Origin: Piper betle
Taxonomy: Eukaryota > Streptophyta > Magnoliopsida > Piperales > Piperaceae
Direction: 5' to 3'
DNA length: 64,000 nucleotides
NCBI GenBank assembly: GCA_033002965.1
Contig: JAURVB010003251.1
Span: forward strand, 1-64,000
A model generated the notes under the pieces. The model worked only from the letters and a program-made list of their open reading frames with translations. It was not told the origin of the DNA and made no database searches. The translations under genes and the position numbers were made by a program. This document shows positions 51,777 through 62,318 of this stretch, piece by piece (the stretch's first letter is position 1; each line of letters starts with the position of its first letter).

Positions 51777-53019
51777 ATGGAGCAGCAAGAGCTGCAACAG
51801 AGTCTCATCCCTGGCCTGCCACACGAGATAGCTCTTGACTGCCTTCTGCGAGTCCCCTACACCTTCCACTCCGACCTTAAATCCGTCTGCCGAGGTTGGA
51901 GAAGCCTCTTCTCTGATAGACTCTTCTACCGACAGAGAAGAGTCGCCGGTAAAGGTGAAGACTTTGTCTTCTTCGTCCAGGCCCTCACCAGCCCGTCTGG
52001 CTCGTCTCCTTCTGACGCCGCCGGTGAGAAAGCCGGCGATTTTGCTTCCGCCGGCACGGCCAAGACCGCCCCGCCGGTGTACGGGATAACTGTCTACCAC
52101 GCAGGAGACGGTACTTGGGGGAGGATCCCGGCGCCGACGTCTGCCGGCGTGCCGATATTCTCCCAGTGCGTCGCCGTCGCCGGCAAGCTCGTCGTCGTCG
52201 GCGGGTGGGATCCGGCGAGCCTCGACTCGGTCGCCGATGTCTACGTCTACGACTTGGTGGGCGGGCAAGGCTGGGGGGTGGCGCCGCGGGGCGAGCATGT
52301 CCACCGCCCGCTCCTTCTTTGCCTGCGCCGCCGTTGCTGGCGAGGTGTACGTCGCTGGTGGCCACGACAACCAGAAGAACGCGCTTCGATCGGCGGAAGT
52401 CTACGAGCCCGAGGCGGATGAGTGGCGGCAGCTGCCTGATATGGCTGAGGAGCGGGACGAGTGCCACGGCCTCTCCGGCGAAGCTCCGTCGGCCGGCGGC
52501 GGCGGCGGCTTTTGGGTGGTGAGTGGGTACGGCACCGAGTCGCAGGGCCAGTTCGGGTCGTCCGCCGAGTGTTTCGACCCGAGCAGTGGCGTGTGGACCA
52601 GGTTCGACGACGTTTGGCCCAACCCGAGCACAAGCCCAAGGACCGCCTCTTGCAACCCGCCCGGTTCAATGAAAATGACCGAAACACCCTCGTTACCGGG
52701 TGTGTGGTACTTTGAAGCTAGTGAGGGCGTGAATGGGAATTCGCAGAGTGGGGTGAAGGAATTTGATGCGAAAGAAGGGAAGTGGAAGGCAGTGGCCCCC
52801 ATGCCGGCGGGGGTCCGGTCTGCGCCTTGCGTGACCGTTCTGGAAGGGTTGGACCGGTCGTCGAGTCGGGTTTTGATGGTTGGGTCGGGGTTGGCGGACG
52901 GTGGTGGCAGCCGGCAAGCGGCGCACATGATGGAGATCGGGAGTAAGAAGTGGAAGTCGGTAGAGTTGCCGAGTGGGTACGAGGGGTTCGTCTTTTCTGC
53001 ATGTGCCGTCCATCTGTGA
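51777..53019 (+). CDS. KMD-type F-box/kelch protein (one frame break)
   Basis: Residues 9-45 form an F-box: LIPGLPHEIALDCLLRVPY followed by SVCRGWRSLF. Then come FYRQRRVAGKGEDFVFFVQA and kelch-type blades: AVAGKLVVVGGWDP, FFACAAVAGEVYVAGGHDN, ALRSAEVYEPEADEWRQLPD, FWVVSGYGTESQGQFGSSAE. This order is that of the KISS ME DEADLY group (At1g80440, At1g15670, SKIP20). Their SCF complexes target type-B response regulators (cytokinin signalling) and phenylalanine ammonia-lyase. No introns, as in relatives. The frame breaks at a run of six G (52273-52278): the first part runs to YVYDLVGGQGWG, and WRRGASMSTARSFFAC is in the next frame. One G fewer gives about 413 aa. Very GC-rich, especially at third positions. 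Confidence 0.88.
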
Positions 53020-53029
53020 GCCACCCGGT

Positions 53030-53888
53030 CGGTCGGCCATCCTTGTACACTGCAATCTTCTTGTAGATGTTTGATTGAGAGGCATTACTATAGAGGGGGA
53101 AGAGTGTGTTTATTGTAAATAGGAGGGCGATAAGTTTGGTGACGATGGTTTTGTGCTGTGTACTTGATACGGTAGTCAGTTTTGGTTATGGAACTCTTGC
53201 GCTTATACGCCATTTTGACATATCTGAGTGTGAAACAACTTCGAGACTAGGACTGTTGGATTAAAATTCGATTTGGCTTCGAATAAAAAAATCTAATTCG
53301 AAACTTAATTTGAGCCGGGTCGGACTTGCATAATTCAGCTCAATATTTATTTTAAAATTTTCTATATCATATAATCAAGTTATAAATTATGATATTAAAT
53401 TTAAATAAATTTATGCTTATATTTTACTTATAAATTAAATTTTAATTTGAATTATACCAAAAAATAATATTAATAAATATGAATCAAATTACCTTAAATT
53501 TAAATCAACTCTTCTACTTTGAGCTTGAATTAAGTAAAATTTAATCCTACTCAGTCCCCTGAGCACCCCTAGGTAAGACATGTAATCCATTATTCCATGA
53601 GAATAGATGAAACAAGCTATGACACAACTAATCACCGCAACTAAAATATTTCTGCGCCAAGACAAAAATGCCCAGAATCTTATTCTTGATTTTTGAACAA
53701 TTTGTTTACAAGTACTTCCTTGACTACTTGCCGGTTTAATAAATTCATCTTATTCAGGGTTAAGGCATTGATCAAAACGATGTAGCTATAAAAAATAGAA
53801 CTGGAATGGGGAGGCTCCCCCACATGTCTCCTACTACCAATAAGAATCCTGCCACTAGCTACCTTTCGTCCGGAGCTGCCATTTGGTT
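53030..53888. other. Spacer between convergent KMD-like and PDX2 genes
   Basis: Holds both 3' UTRs. 53243-53573 looks like a small non-autonomous element: the left CTAGGACTG and the right end in reverse, CTAGGGGTGCTC, are weak inverted repeats around AT-rich DNA with TTCGAA/GAGCC words. No target duplication is visible, so this is tentative. Confidence 0.4.
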
Positions 53889-56800
53889 TTACTCAAAAAT
53901 TGGGAGTTCTGGCCTCCGGCTGTTATCAGAATTTGCCTCTGAGGAAGAGCATACAGCCTGCAAGTTTGCCTCAGAAACCATTTTCATGAAGTAGCTGTGC
54001 CTGCAAATAAAATGTAGCTGTTTAGGAGCTAGTACTGTCATAGATAAACTCCAAGGAATATATGCCATTAATGCATCTCATATTACATGTAAATTCACCA
54101 TCAAATGTGCTTCTATGCGCTTGCACAGAATCTTATAGGAACATACAACTTAATCACTAGAAAATTACTAGATTAATTTGGTGTTACTCTCCAGAATATT
54201 TAACTAACCAAGGCCAGCTGCTTGGATTCAAATGTTGATCAGAGATGAAGCAGTAAAGGTTCAATGGTAGATATGGTCATTTCAGTACAAAAATAAAGTT
54301 AACTCTCTCTCAAAACATATGCTTTTTATGTACATATATATCTCTTACTTGTAATTTGGTATGTTTCCCAAAAGGATAAATTATAGAATACAAAACGCAA
54401 GGCCAAATGGAAAAGTGATCGTGAAACAGGGCCTGTAGCATTCTCTTAGAAAATGCCTTTCCAAATACTGTGACAAATATCAGACATCTACAACTATAAG
54501 AAGCATAGTTTTCATACTCACTTCTATTTGCATCCTCTCTTCATAATGTTCTCCTGCACTCTCTTACTTACTACACTAAATTTAGAATATTATATATAAA
54601 ATGCCTATATTAGGTTTAAGCCAATCTATACATGACAAAAGGTCAGTTTTGCCTACTTCCACTAATTTTAGATCTTCATCTTACATACCATCGAGTATCA
54701 GCAGTCAACTCTGGATGGAAAGCAGTTGCAAGTAGCTTTCCTTGCTTAACAGCCACAATCACTTTGTTAGGATATTCAGATTTTTCCTGCGACAAGATAT
54801 CATCAAAGATCATGAACAAATTCTCACAAAAGCAAAATATATAGATTAGAGCAAGGAAATTTTATAAGAGATACATGAGAAAATGCACTGTCATTTTCTA
54901 AAGCACAGTTATTTAAAGCTCTCATTGGCTGTGATTGATATAGTTTTAAGCCAAAATTCTACTTGATGCTCTTACTGAAATTAGTTGAAGCTTAAAATAA
55001 TAGCTTGCCTTCTTCAATCCACGGTATTTTTTTCTACTATTAATACAGGACACAATTGAAGAATGAGAATGAGAGTAGTTTCAATCAATTCTTTTAATCT
55101 ATAATAAAATTATCCTGGCCACAGTGCTGAGCTAAAGCAAGATCAAAATGAATTTTCAGATCTTCATTTAGCTAAATGAATAAAGACTGAGCTAGGTTGA
55201 ATAGTAAGTGATGACGGACAATATTCTATTTTTAGTAATTTTCTAATTATATTAGAAGTGTCTACTTTAACAGTTTATAGTCAAATTAGAAGTGTTTCCT
55301 ATTCTTAGAAGTTCTTATTAGGAAGTTTCTAACTTAAGTTGGAGTCTTATTTAGTTCTAACCTATTAAAGGATTAAGTTTTGTTTTCTTAGTTAAAAACC
55401 TACGTCTTATTTTTTCTTGTCCTAGAACTAGAAAAGAGTCTTTTCTCGTAATAAATACAAGCATTGTAGGCTATTTGCAACATCTATCATATTATTAAAT
55501 AAAGAATTTTTTTTGTTGTGTGTTATCTTTGCTTTGTGCTACTCCTTACTCATCTTCTTTGTGATTATGAGTAAGATTATCTAGAAGAGGAATCTGTGTG
55601 AACCATTTCTTTAGTTACGATGTAGATGCCTCATCATCTTTTACAAACCAGGAAAAACTTAAAACACAATTTTGGATATATTGATTATTTGTTTCATGTC
55701 ATTATATGTTAACAATAAAAATACATTGTCCGGCTCACCTCTAAGTTTTCCTCATCAGATTTTAAGCTACGCGGTTGAACAGATGATACAGAATAATCAG
55801 CAAGGACTTCGACATCTGCACCAACTTCCAGAATAGCAGGTGCTCGAATAAATACTGCACGGAATGTTTCAGGGCCACCTTCTTCAGCAGAAATAGCTGG
55901 AACAGAAAGCTCAGCTTCGAAGCTTTGTAGCTGAAAAGTGACACAGATGAAACGTTCATCAAGGTTATGAACCACACGAACAAATTCAGTTGGCAAAGAA
56001 ACACAACCATAAATAATTATGACATACCTGGCCACCAAAAAATTTCTATGAACAGTACAATTCAGACCACCTAGAAGCTCTTGGCCCCCAGTTTTTTCCC
56101 TAACAAAGACATCATGAGTCATTCACAATGTCCACATCCAATTTTTGTTTATAAGGCCAAGGTTTACTTACCAACTGCATTGTCCGCCAAGAAGATAAGC
56201 CCAGCACAAGTTCCCCAGACAGGTTTTCCCATTTTTACAAACTCACGCAAGGCAGGAAACTAGAAGTAAGAGATATAACATAACTCAGAGCGCCAGAAAC
56301 AACTCATATTACTTACAATCGCAGCGAATTTATTTAATCATAATAAACGATAATCTAGTAAACAAAAAGAGAGCAGAAACTGTCAATAATAAATAGTCTA
56401 AGAAAATATTAGCAGAATGATAGATTGCTCAAATTAAACTTAACAAAAATGTTTAACAAAAAATAAAAACTACACACTCTCAACAAGTGGCGGCAAGAAA
56501 AGATAGCTATGCATAGCAGTCATAAAAGAGAGCAGAAACCGTAAATGATAAATAGTCTATGAACATATTTGCAGATTGATATGTTTCTCAAATTAAACTC
56601 AACAAACATCCAAAAAATAATAATAACTACATATAGCAGTCGTAAATTACCACATACATCTTATATTAGCTAAAGATATTGTAAAAACGTAATTCTTCAA
56701 TGGTTTTATCCTAGATGACAGCACATATTCCTACTGAAAAGCTAAACACAATCTACAACGTGTGTATTGATATATTGGATTAACGAACCAGATTGTGGTA

Positions 56801-57068
56801 CTCGGCGAGCTTGGCCATGGTGGTGCTCTCACCCCCGGGTATAATCAGAGCGCTAACGTTACCCAGCTGCTCCGGCTTCTTAACCTCCACCCCTTTCACT
56901 CCAATCCTCTTGAGCGCTGCGCAGGCGTAACAAGAACAAAAGAACCGTCAACAAAGCACCCAATCAACCCAAAAACATAAAAAAGATCAAATCTTTGCAC
57001 GAAGAAGAAAAGGTACCAGCCAAGTGTTCATTGTAGGAGCCCTGCAAGGCGAGGACGCCGACGGACAT
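53889..57068 (-). CDS. PDX2: PDX2, glutaminase subunit of pyridoxal 5'-phosphate synthase (two frame breaks)
   Basis: Seven exons with GT-AG borders: 57017-57068, 56789-56916, 56172-56259, 56028-56099, 55739-55930, 54689-54786 and 53889-54000. The protein starts [17 protein letters not shown] and contains [37 protein letters not shown] (nucleophile Cys in GTCAG) and [20 protein letters not shown] (catalytic His and Glu in HPE). PDX2 frees ammonia from glutamine and passes it to PDX1 to make pyridoxal phosphate (vitamin B6) in the cytosol. Exon 4 is two bases too short. [18 protein letters not shown] is one base off from exon 3 (A6 run, 56092-56097 as T on the plus strand), and FFGGQ is lost one base later (T6 run, 56037-56042). 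Adding one base at each gives 247 aa, near the usual 250-255. Confidence 0.93.
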
Positions 57069-58210
57069 GGTCGCCGGAGAAGAAAATAATTGGCGGCGGC
57101 GGTGAAGATGGTGTGGGCGCCAAAAACGCAGCCTTTTTATGGGTACGCCGGCGGTCAGGGGGAGTCGACGCGCCGCCAAGCGGGTCACCAGTTGTTATTG
57201 ATGGCTAATTATTTTCTTTGTCTTTATTTTTTTAATTTATTTTTGGTTGAATTTTGGTGAGGCCACTTCAAGATTAGGTTTTTTTTACTCAAATTTTTAT
57301 TTTTATTTTTTTAAAATAAGTTTTTCCTGGATAAATAATAACCATAATAATAATTAACGACATCTATACAAGGAAAAGAGTCATCATTATTAATATTAAA
57401 GACTTAAAAAATAAAAAATAACTAAGACAATCGCCATAGGGTTAATGTAAAAAATGTCCAATCAGGATACCCATATAAATTTTAACTTGGAAACGGACGT
57501 AAACAACGCAAAATAATAACCATAGAAGTTAATACAAAAGATTTCTAATTAACCAGCATAAATTTAAGCGTCTAAATCAAAATAAAGAGCATTTTTTTAA
57601 AAAGGAATTTTTGTATTATTATATTGTAAGAAAATCAGGTATAATTACCAAAAAAATTATTCAAATAGCAAAACTCCAATTTCATTGATAAATCTTTATT
57701 TGCAAGGCTTTGAAAAATTTAACGTATGTGAAAATATTAATTTAACGTAGAAAATAATTTATTAACAATCATCTACATTATACTTACATATTATAATTTA
57801 GTTGGATTGATAATTGTCTTCTAAATTAATTTGTCAATGAACATCCGATAATTAATTTGTGAAGTATGGAAAACAGCCCTTAATAAATCATCACATGACC
57901 ACTTATTTGCTTTGGAAAAAAAACTCTTAAATCACACACCGGCAATGTTTAAAAAATTGTATATGAAACAAAATAACAACTTCAATCTGATCATTAACAA
58001 AGAAATTACGCTCATTCTTTAGACCCCAAAATCTTCGTTTTTCTAAAACAAATTATTGAAATTTATTTATAATAAGAAGATAACATCAAACGACGAGATT
58101 ATAGGTTTTACAATAAACTAATAATCAGATATAACCCTAACATTAGACACAACGAAGAAACAAAACAAGATAGGAATATCTTATTACTTATATATCATCC
58201 TCTTTCTTCC
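57069..58210. other. PDX2 promoter side and AT-rich spacer
   Basis: 57069-57200 is GC-rich and should hold the PDX2 leader. The remainder is AT-rich with no coding frame. Its right end should contain the 3' UTR of the small minus-strand gene at 58211. Confidence 0.5.
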
Positions 58211-58638
58211 TCAAAACAACTTCATGGCACTAAGTGTTCTCTCCAAATCGGCCATGAAATCGTCTGTCTCCCTTATCGTCACATCCTCCATTATGACGTC
58301 CCCATCCGTCGTCACATGCATGTCCTCCATAATCACGTCGGCGTTGGCGCTGGCCGGGGCCTCCCCCTCGCTCTCTTCACAAGACCTCATGTGTTGAGTA
58401 GCGTCAAGAGAAGCATGCAAAGCAGCGTTCTTGAGGGCAAGAAAGTCGGCGTAAAGCCTTGGGAAGTTTGCTCTAATGGCGGACGGCGTGCGCAGGTTCC
58501 TCACCAGTTCGAGTTCCGCCACTTTCCTTTGGTGGGCTTGCCGGATTTCGCTCAGCGTCGACCCGTGGCCCCGCACCCGGGGGGAAGGCCAAGGAGACGG
58601 TAGTAGTAATCCAGTTGATCAGAAGAGACCACCGCCAT
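58211..58638 (-). CDS. Small J-domain-like protein, about 142 aa (one frame break)
   Basis: The ATG at 58638 opens MAVVSSDQLDYYYRLLGLPP, like the first helix of a J domain (DYYxLLGL). In the next frame comes GSTLSEIRQAHQRKVAELEL, like helix II, then FPRLYADFLALKNAALHA, like helix III, and an acidic tail with two DVIMED repeats. The HPD tripeptide needed to stimulate Hsp70 is absent, so this would be a J-like protein without normal co-chaperone activity. One base is missing between about 58555 and 58585, where C6, G3 and G4 runs lie; adding one base in the run region joins the frames. If the shift is real, the 121-aa frame starting at 58576 could still be made. Family assignment is moderate. 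Confidence 0.55.
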
Positions 58639-58687
58639 GGAGAATGTTGATTGAACGTTTCGTACTAGCATGCACTTCTCTACTTCT

Positions 58688-58697
58688 CTTTAAATAG
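58688..58697 (-). promoter_or_regulatory. Possible TATA box of the J-like gene
   Basis: Reads CTATTTAAAG on the minus strand, 50 bp before the ATG at 58638. It directly borders the start of LTR-like sequence near 58700, so almost none of the original upstream promoter remains next to it. Confidence 0.35.
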
Positions 58698-58699
58698 AT

Positions 58700-59439
58700 A
58701 ACGCAAAACCCGGGTTTAATGGTAAGAACCGGTTAGTTAAGGGGTGAGTGGATCTAAAAAGTACTTGATTAGGACCAAATGTCTTAAGCTTATTTGGATA
58801 GAGTCAATTTCAGAATACACTTGGTCGAGGCTGGTCATGTATATCCAAATATATAATGATAACTACGAGCATACCCAAGCTATCAAAATATAAGAACGCG
58901 CTAAATTTTTATTTATTTATTTTAGTATTAAATTATAGAATTATATTTAGGCCAACTAATATATTAGGATGCATAATAGGGCAATTTGAATGAGTTATTA
59001 GTTATATAATATGTCATTATAATATTACTATGTGTATTATATTTTATAGGATTTTTTTAATTTTTTTTAATTTTTAAAATTTATTTAAGTTAGTTCTTAA
59101 TTTTTACTCGAGCAAGACTCGAGTTAAATTTTATCACGAAACTACCACCAAACCCCATCCCGACCTTTCTCCCCTAAACCCGACACCGCCCCTGTGCTCG
59201 CCACCGACGTCGCCTCCGGCAGTCGCACGTCGCCGATCGACGATGCTAAGCCCCGCCGTGCCATCGCCGTACCGTCGTCGTGCTGCCCCGAGCACCCTCG
59301 ACTGTCGCCCGGCCTCCCCGACTCCAAATCGCCACGCCCTAGCGCCGCTAGTTCCGACTCAATTCCACCGCAGTCGTGCGCCGACACTTCCCCCTTCGAC
59401 CCCCGATCCTTTCCCCCATACCCAGTTCCTCCGCCGAGG
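58700..59439 (+). mobile_element. 5' part of an LTR, split by the inverted solo LTR
   Basis: Diverged copy of the same LTR family in plus orientation: an AAAACCCGGGTTTAATGG-like start, ATCAAAATATAAGAA, TTAGGATGCATAATAGGGC, the GAGCAAGACTCGAG palindrome (59107-59124) and then the GC-rich core. It is cut at 59440-59444 by the inverted solo LTR and resumes at 62319. More diverged than the inserted copy, so older. Confidence 0.65.
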
Positions 59440-59444
59440 CCGGC

Positions 59445-62313
59445 TGTAACACCCCGTTTCGGCTCACCCGTGAACCGACCTGGAAATGTCACCGGCGACC
59501 GAACCGTTCGCTAATCTACTGGGTTCGGTTAAGCCGACCCGGATCTGCCCTCGGTGTCTCAAGATGGAGATGCAAACATGAAATGCATGGATGGGATGCA
59601 TGGGTTCTAACGTAGTCCTACATGCATGCTATGATGTACAAGCAAAGACAAGACAAAATAATAAATGAAAAACCAAAAGAAAATATATACTATTTTATAA
59701 AAATACGGTAACACATACTAATCTACCATGACATTCAACCATTATCTCATTCATTTTTACCTGAGCCGAGTCTGTACTCCAAGGCTCCCTACTCATTCAT
59801 ATTTATCAGTTCGTTTCATAACAAGTAATTCACTCAAACAAACACATCAAAATTATCGTTTACATAACAATAACACACCATTATTATACATTACACGCGG
59901 CAGGTACATGTGTGCGCGGCTCCGTGCTGCTCCTCCGCAGTCCCGACAGCTTTCATCGCTCGCATTCCTCACCTACATATATATAGAAAAACCGTCAGTA
60001 ACGAGTGTTACCGGCCCGGAAAATAACTAATATCAATCTGGCACAGGAGAGCAAACTCTCCTGTTGAATCAAAACCATATACTTCCTCAAGAACTCTCAT
60101 CAGGGCATATACGGGAGCCGTCGCCATCGGGTCGACAGCGTCCCCCTATCTTTCACATTCTCATGCCTCGGCCATTTCTCTATTGCTTCTCGCGTCAAAT
60201 CTCGTTCCTATCCGCCCTCTGCACCTTCCATATTACTCCTGGCCTTGAGCACGAAGGCCGAGTACTCTCAGGCAGTCGCCTTCAGTACCCTTTGAAACCA
60301 CAAGTCTAGACATGCGCTGCAATGCAGTACCCGTGAACCTCCACACTTCTCCGGGTTTGAGGAACTCAAAGGTGGAGTTGTCAGGATCCCTCGGGAATGA
60401 AACGGCCCGCACACCATTCCAGAGCCCACTGTCGACACACACGTGCCCGCTCGCGTAGCACGGTAGTCGGATTTCCCTCATTCAGTCTCTCACAAAAACA
60501 CGAAAACTATACATATATATAGGTCTGGGTTGGGATTTATACAATAGGCCCGAAGGCAACGTGAGCTGGATCTGAAGTTCGAAAACAAACTCGAGGGATC
60601 TCATCCTCGAGGGTTATTAATCCGGAAAATCGTTGGCTAAATGGCCTGAGTTAAGTGGGATTCGATAAAACGCCACTTAACTCGTCCTACACATAATAAG
60701 TCAAATACACAAGAGAGTAGCGTAAATCAGAGAACGAGTCCTAAACGGACCTGGTAGAAGCTCCAAACGGGTCCACGCGCCTAGGCGGCGAGCTCCTACA
60801 CCGTACCTACACAATCAAGCTAAAAACTAACGCCCGCATGATGAATCACATATCCTATAGCATACACACACAATCAACACAATCACACGTCAATCAACAA
60901 ACATCAACCTATATCAATTCTAGCGAGTCTACTTAAGCTAGTTTGATTAGATCATGATTATTACTTAATAACCCTAATTAGTTTCATAACTTCTATTTTT
61001 AACACCACACAATCAAACAAATTTCATATTTTTATTCTAAATCAAATCCACATTTATATAAATAATTACAATGCACAATTCATCAATCATAGCATGCAAA
61101 TTCTAATAATCAATACTTTCAAATAATTAAATTAAAATAAATTATACCTCGCGTCGTCGAAAATCGGCGACGGCTAAGGTTTCCGTTTCGTGGCTCGAAA
61201 CTCGAATTCGGCACCTAGCGGCATCCGAAGTCCGATCAGATTGGACCGGGTGCGCTCGGCGGATGATCCGGCGAATTTCCCACAAATCCAATTTCCGGCG
61301 GTTCCGGCGGTTCCGGCGGTTTTCCGGCGAGTGTCGGCGGTTTTCCGGCGGATTCCGAAGGTTTTCCGGCGATGATTTGGGACGGAGCAATCAGGGGGTC
61401 TATCGGCACCAGCTCGACGAGCTTGGTCCGATGGTGGTGTCAAACAAAGTAACCGAGGCGGCGATGGCCGTCGACGGCGGCGTCGAAAGTGGGTGGCGGC
61501 GGAGGCGTTCTCCGATCGAGGCTCCGGCCGGCCTCGACGGAGGTCGGGACGATGGGGGAAACGTCGGCGATGGCGAGGGGTGGTCGTCGGGGTCACAGCG
61601 GCGGCGGCGCGGCCCGGACGGCGGCGAAATCAGTGGGCGGAGCGTGTCGCGGTTCGCGGGCAGATTCTGGCGTCGTGGCGAGGTGGTGGCGGCCGGGGCT
61701 GTTCGGGGTGGCGCGGTGACGGCAAGGCGGGGCAGGGCGGCGTCGATCGGCGGCCAGGCGGCGTCGGCCGTGGCGGCGGTGGCGCGCGAACAGGGGCGGC
61801 GTGGCGGCTAGGGTTTGGGCGTGGGGGAGAAAAGGTCGGGAGTGGAGAAGAAATAGTTGGGTGGCAAACTTGTAATTTAGTATTGACTCGATTCCGACTC
61901 GAGTCAAAATAATAACTAGTTCGTAATAAATTCTAAAAAAATCTAAAAAAATATGGAAAAATCACATAAAATAAAACAAACACAACAACATCCAAATGGC
62001 ATGCTCTATAACTAATAACCCACCCGAATATAATCAAACGCATCCTAATGCGTTATTCGGCCTAAAACTATTTCTACGATCAAACATATAAAAAGAAAAA
62101 AATACTGCATACTTTCATATATTCAGATAACTCGCATCTCACCATCTTCTCGACGTTATCATCATATATTCAGGTACACCTGACTCTCATCGCTCATAAC
62201 TCACGGCTGGTCTCGACTCAGCACGCGATTCATGAAACTGACTCGACTCGAACCAACGGTCGAACCGACTGGTTCGGTAACGTAAAACCCTGACTCGAGT
62301 CACGGGTTTTACA
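59445..62313 (-). mobile_element. Solo LTR (2869 bp), inverted, nested in another LTR
   Basis: The ends are TGTAACACCCCG and GGGTTTTACA. A perfect 5-bp duplication CCGGC flanks it (59440-59444, 62314-62318). It closely matches the copy at 44948-47821 in reverse, e.g. CCGGTAACACTCGTTACTG, TGGAGGTTCACGGGTACTGC, CCTCGAGGATGAGATCCCTC and GATGATAACGTCGAGAAGATG on the minus strand. These two are the best-preserved and probably youngest copies. The GC-rich core (61290-61810) has frames rich in Gly/Ala/Arg on the plus strand with no protein match. TATA-like ATTTATA at 60535-60541. Confidence 0.8.
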
Positions 62314-62318
62314 CCGGC

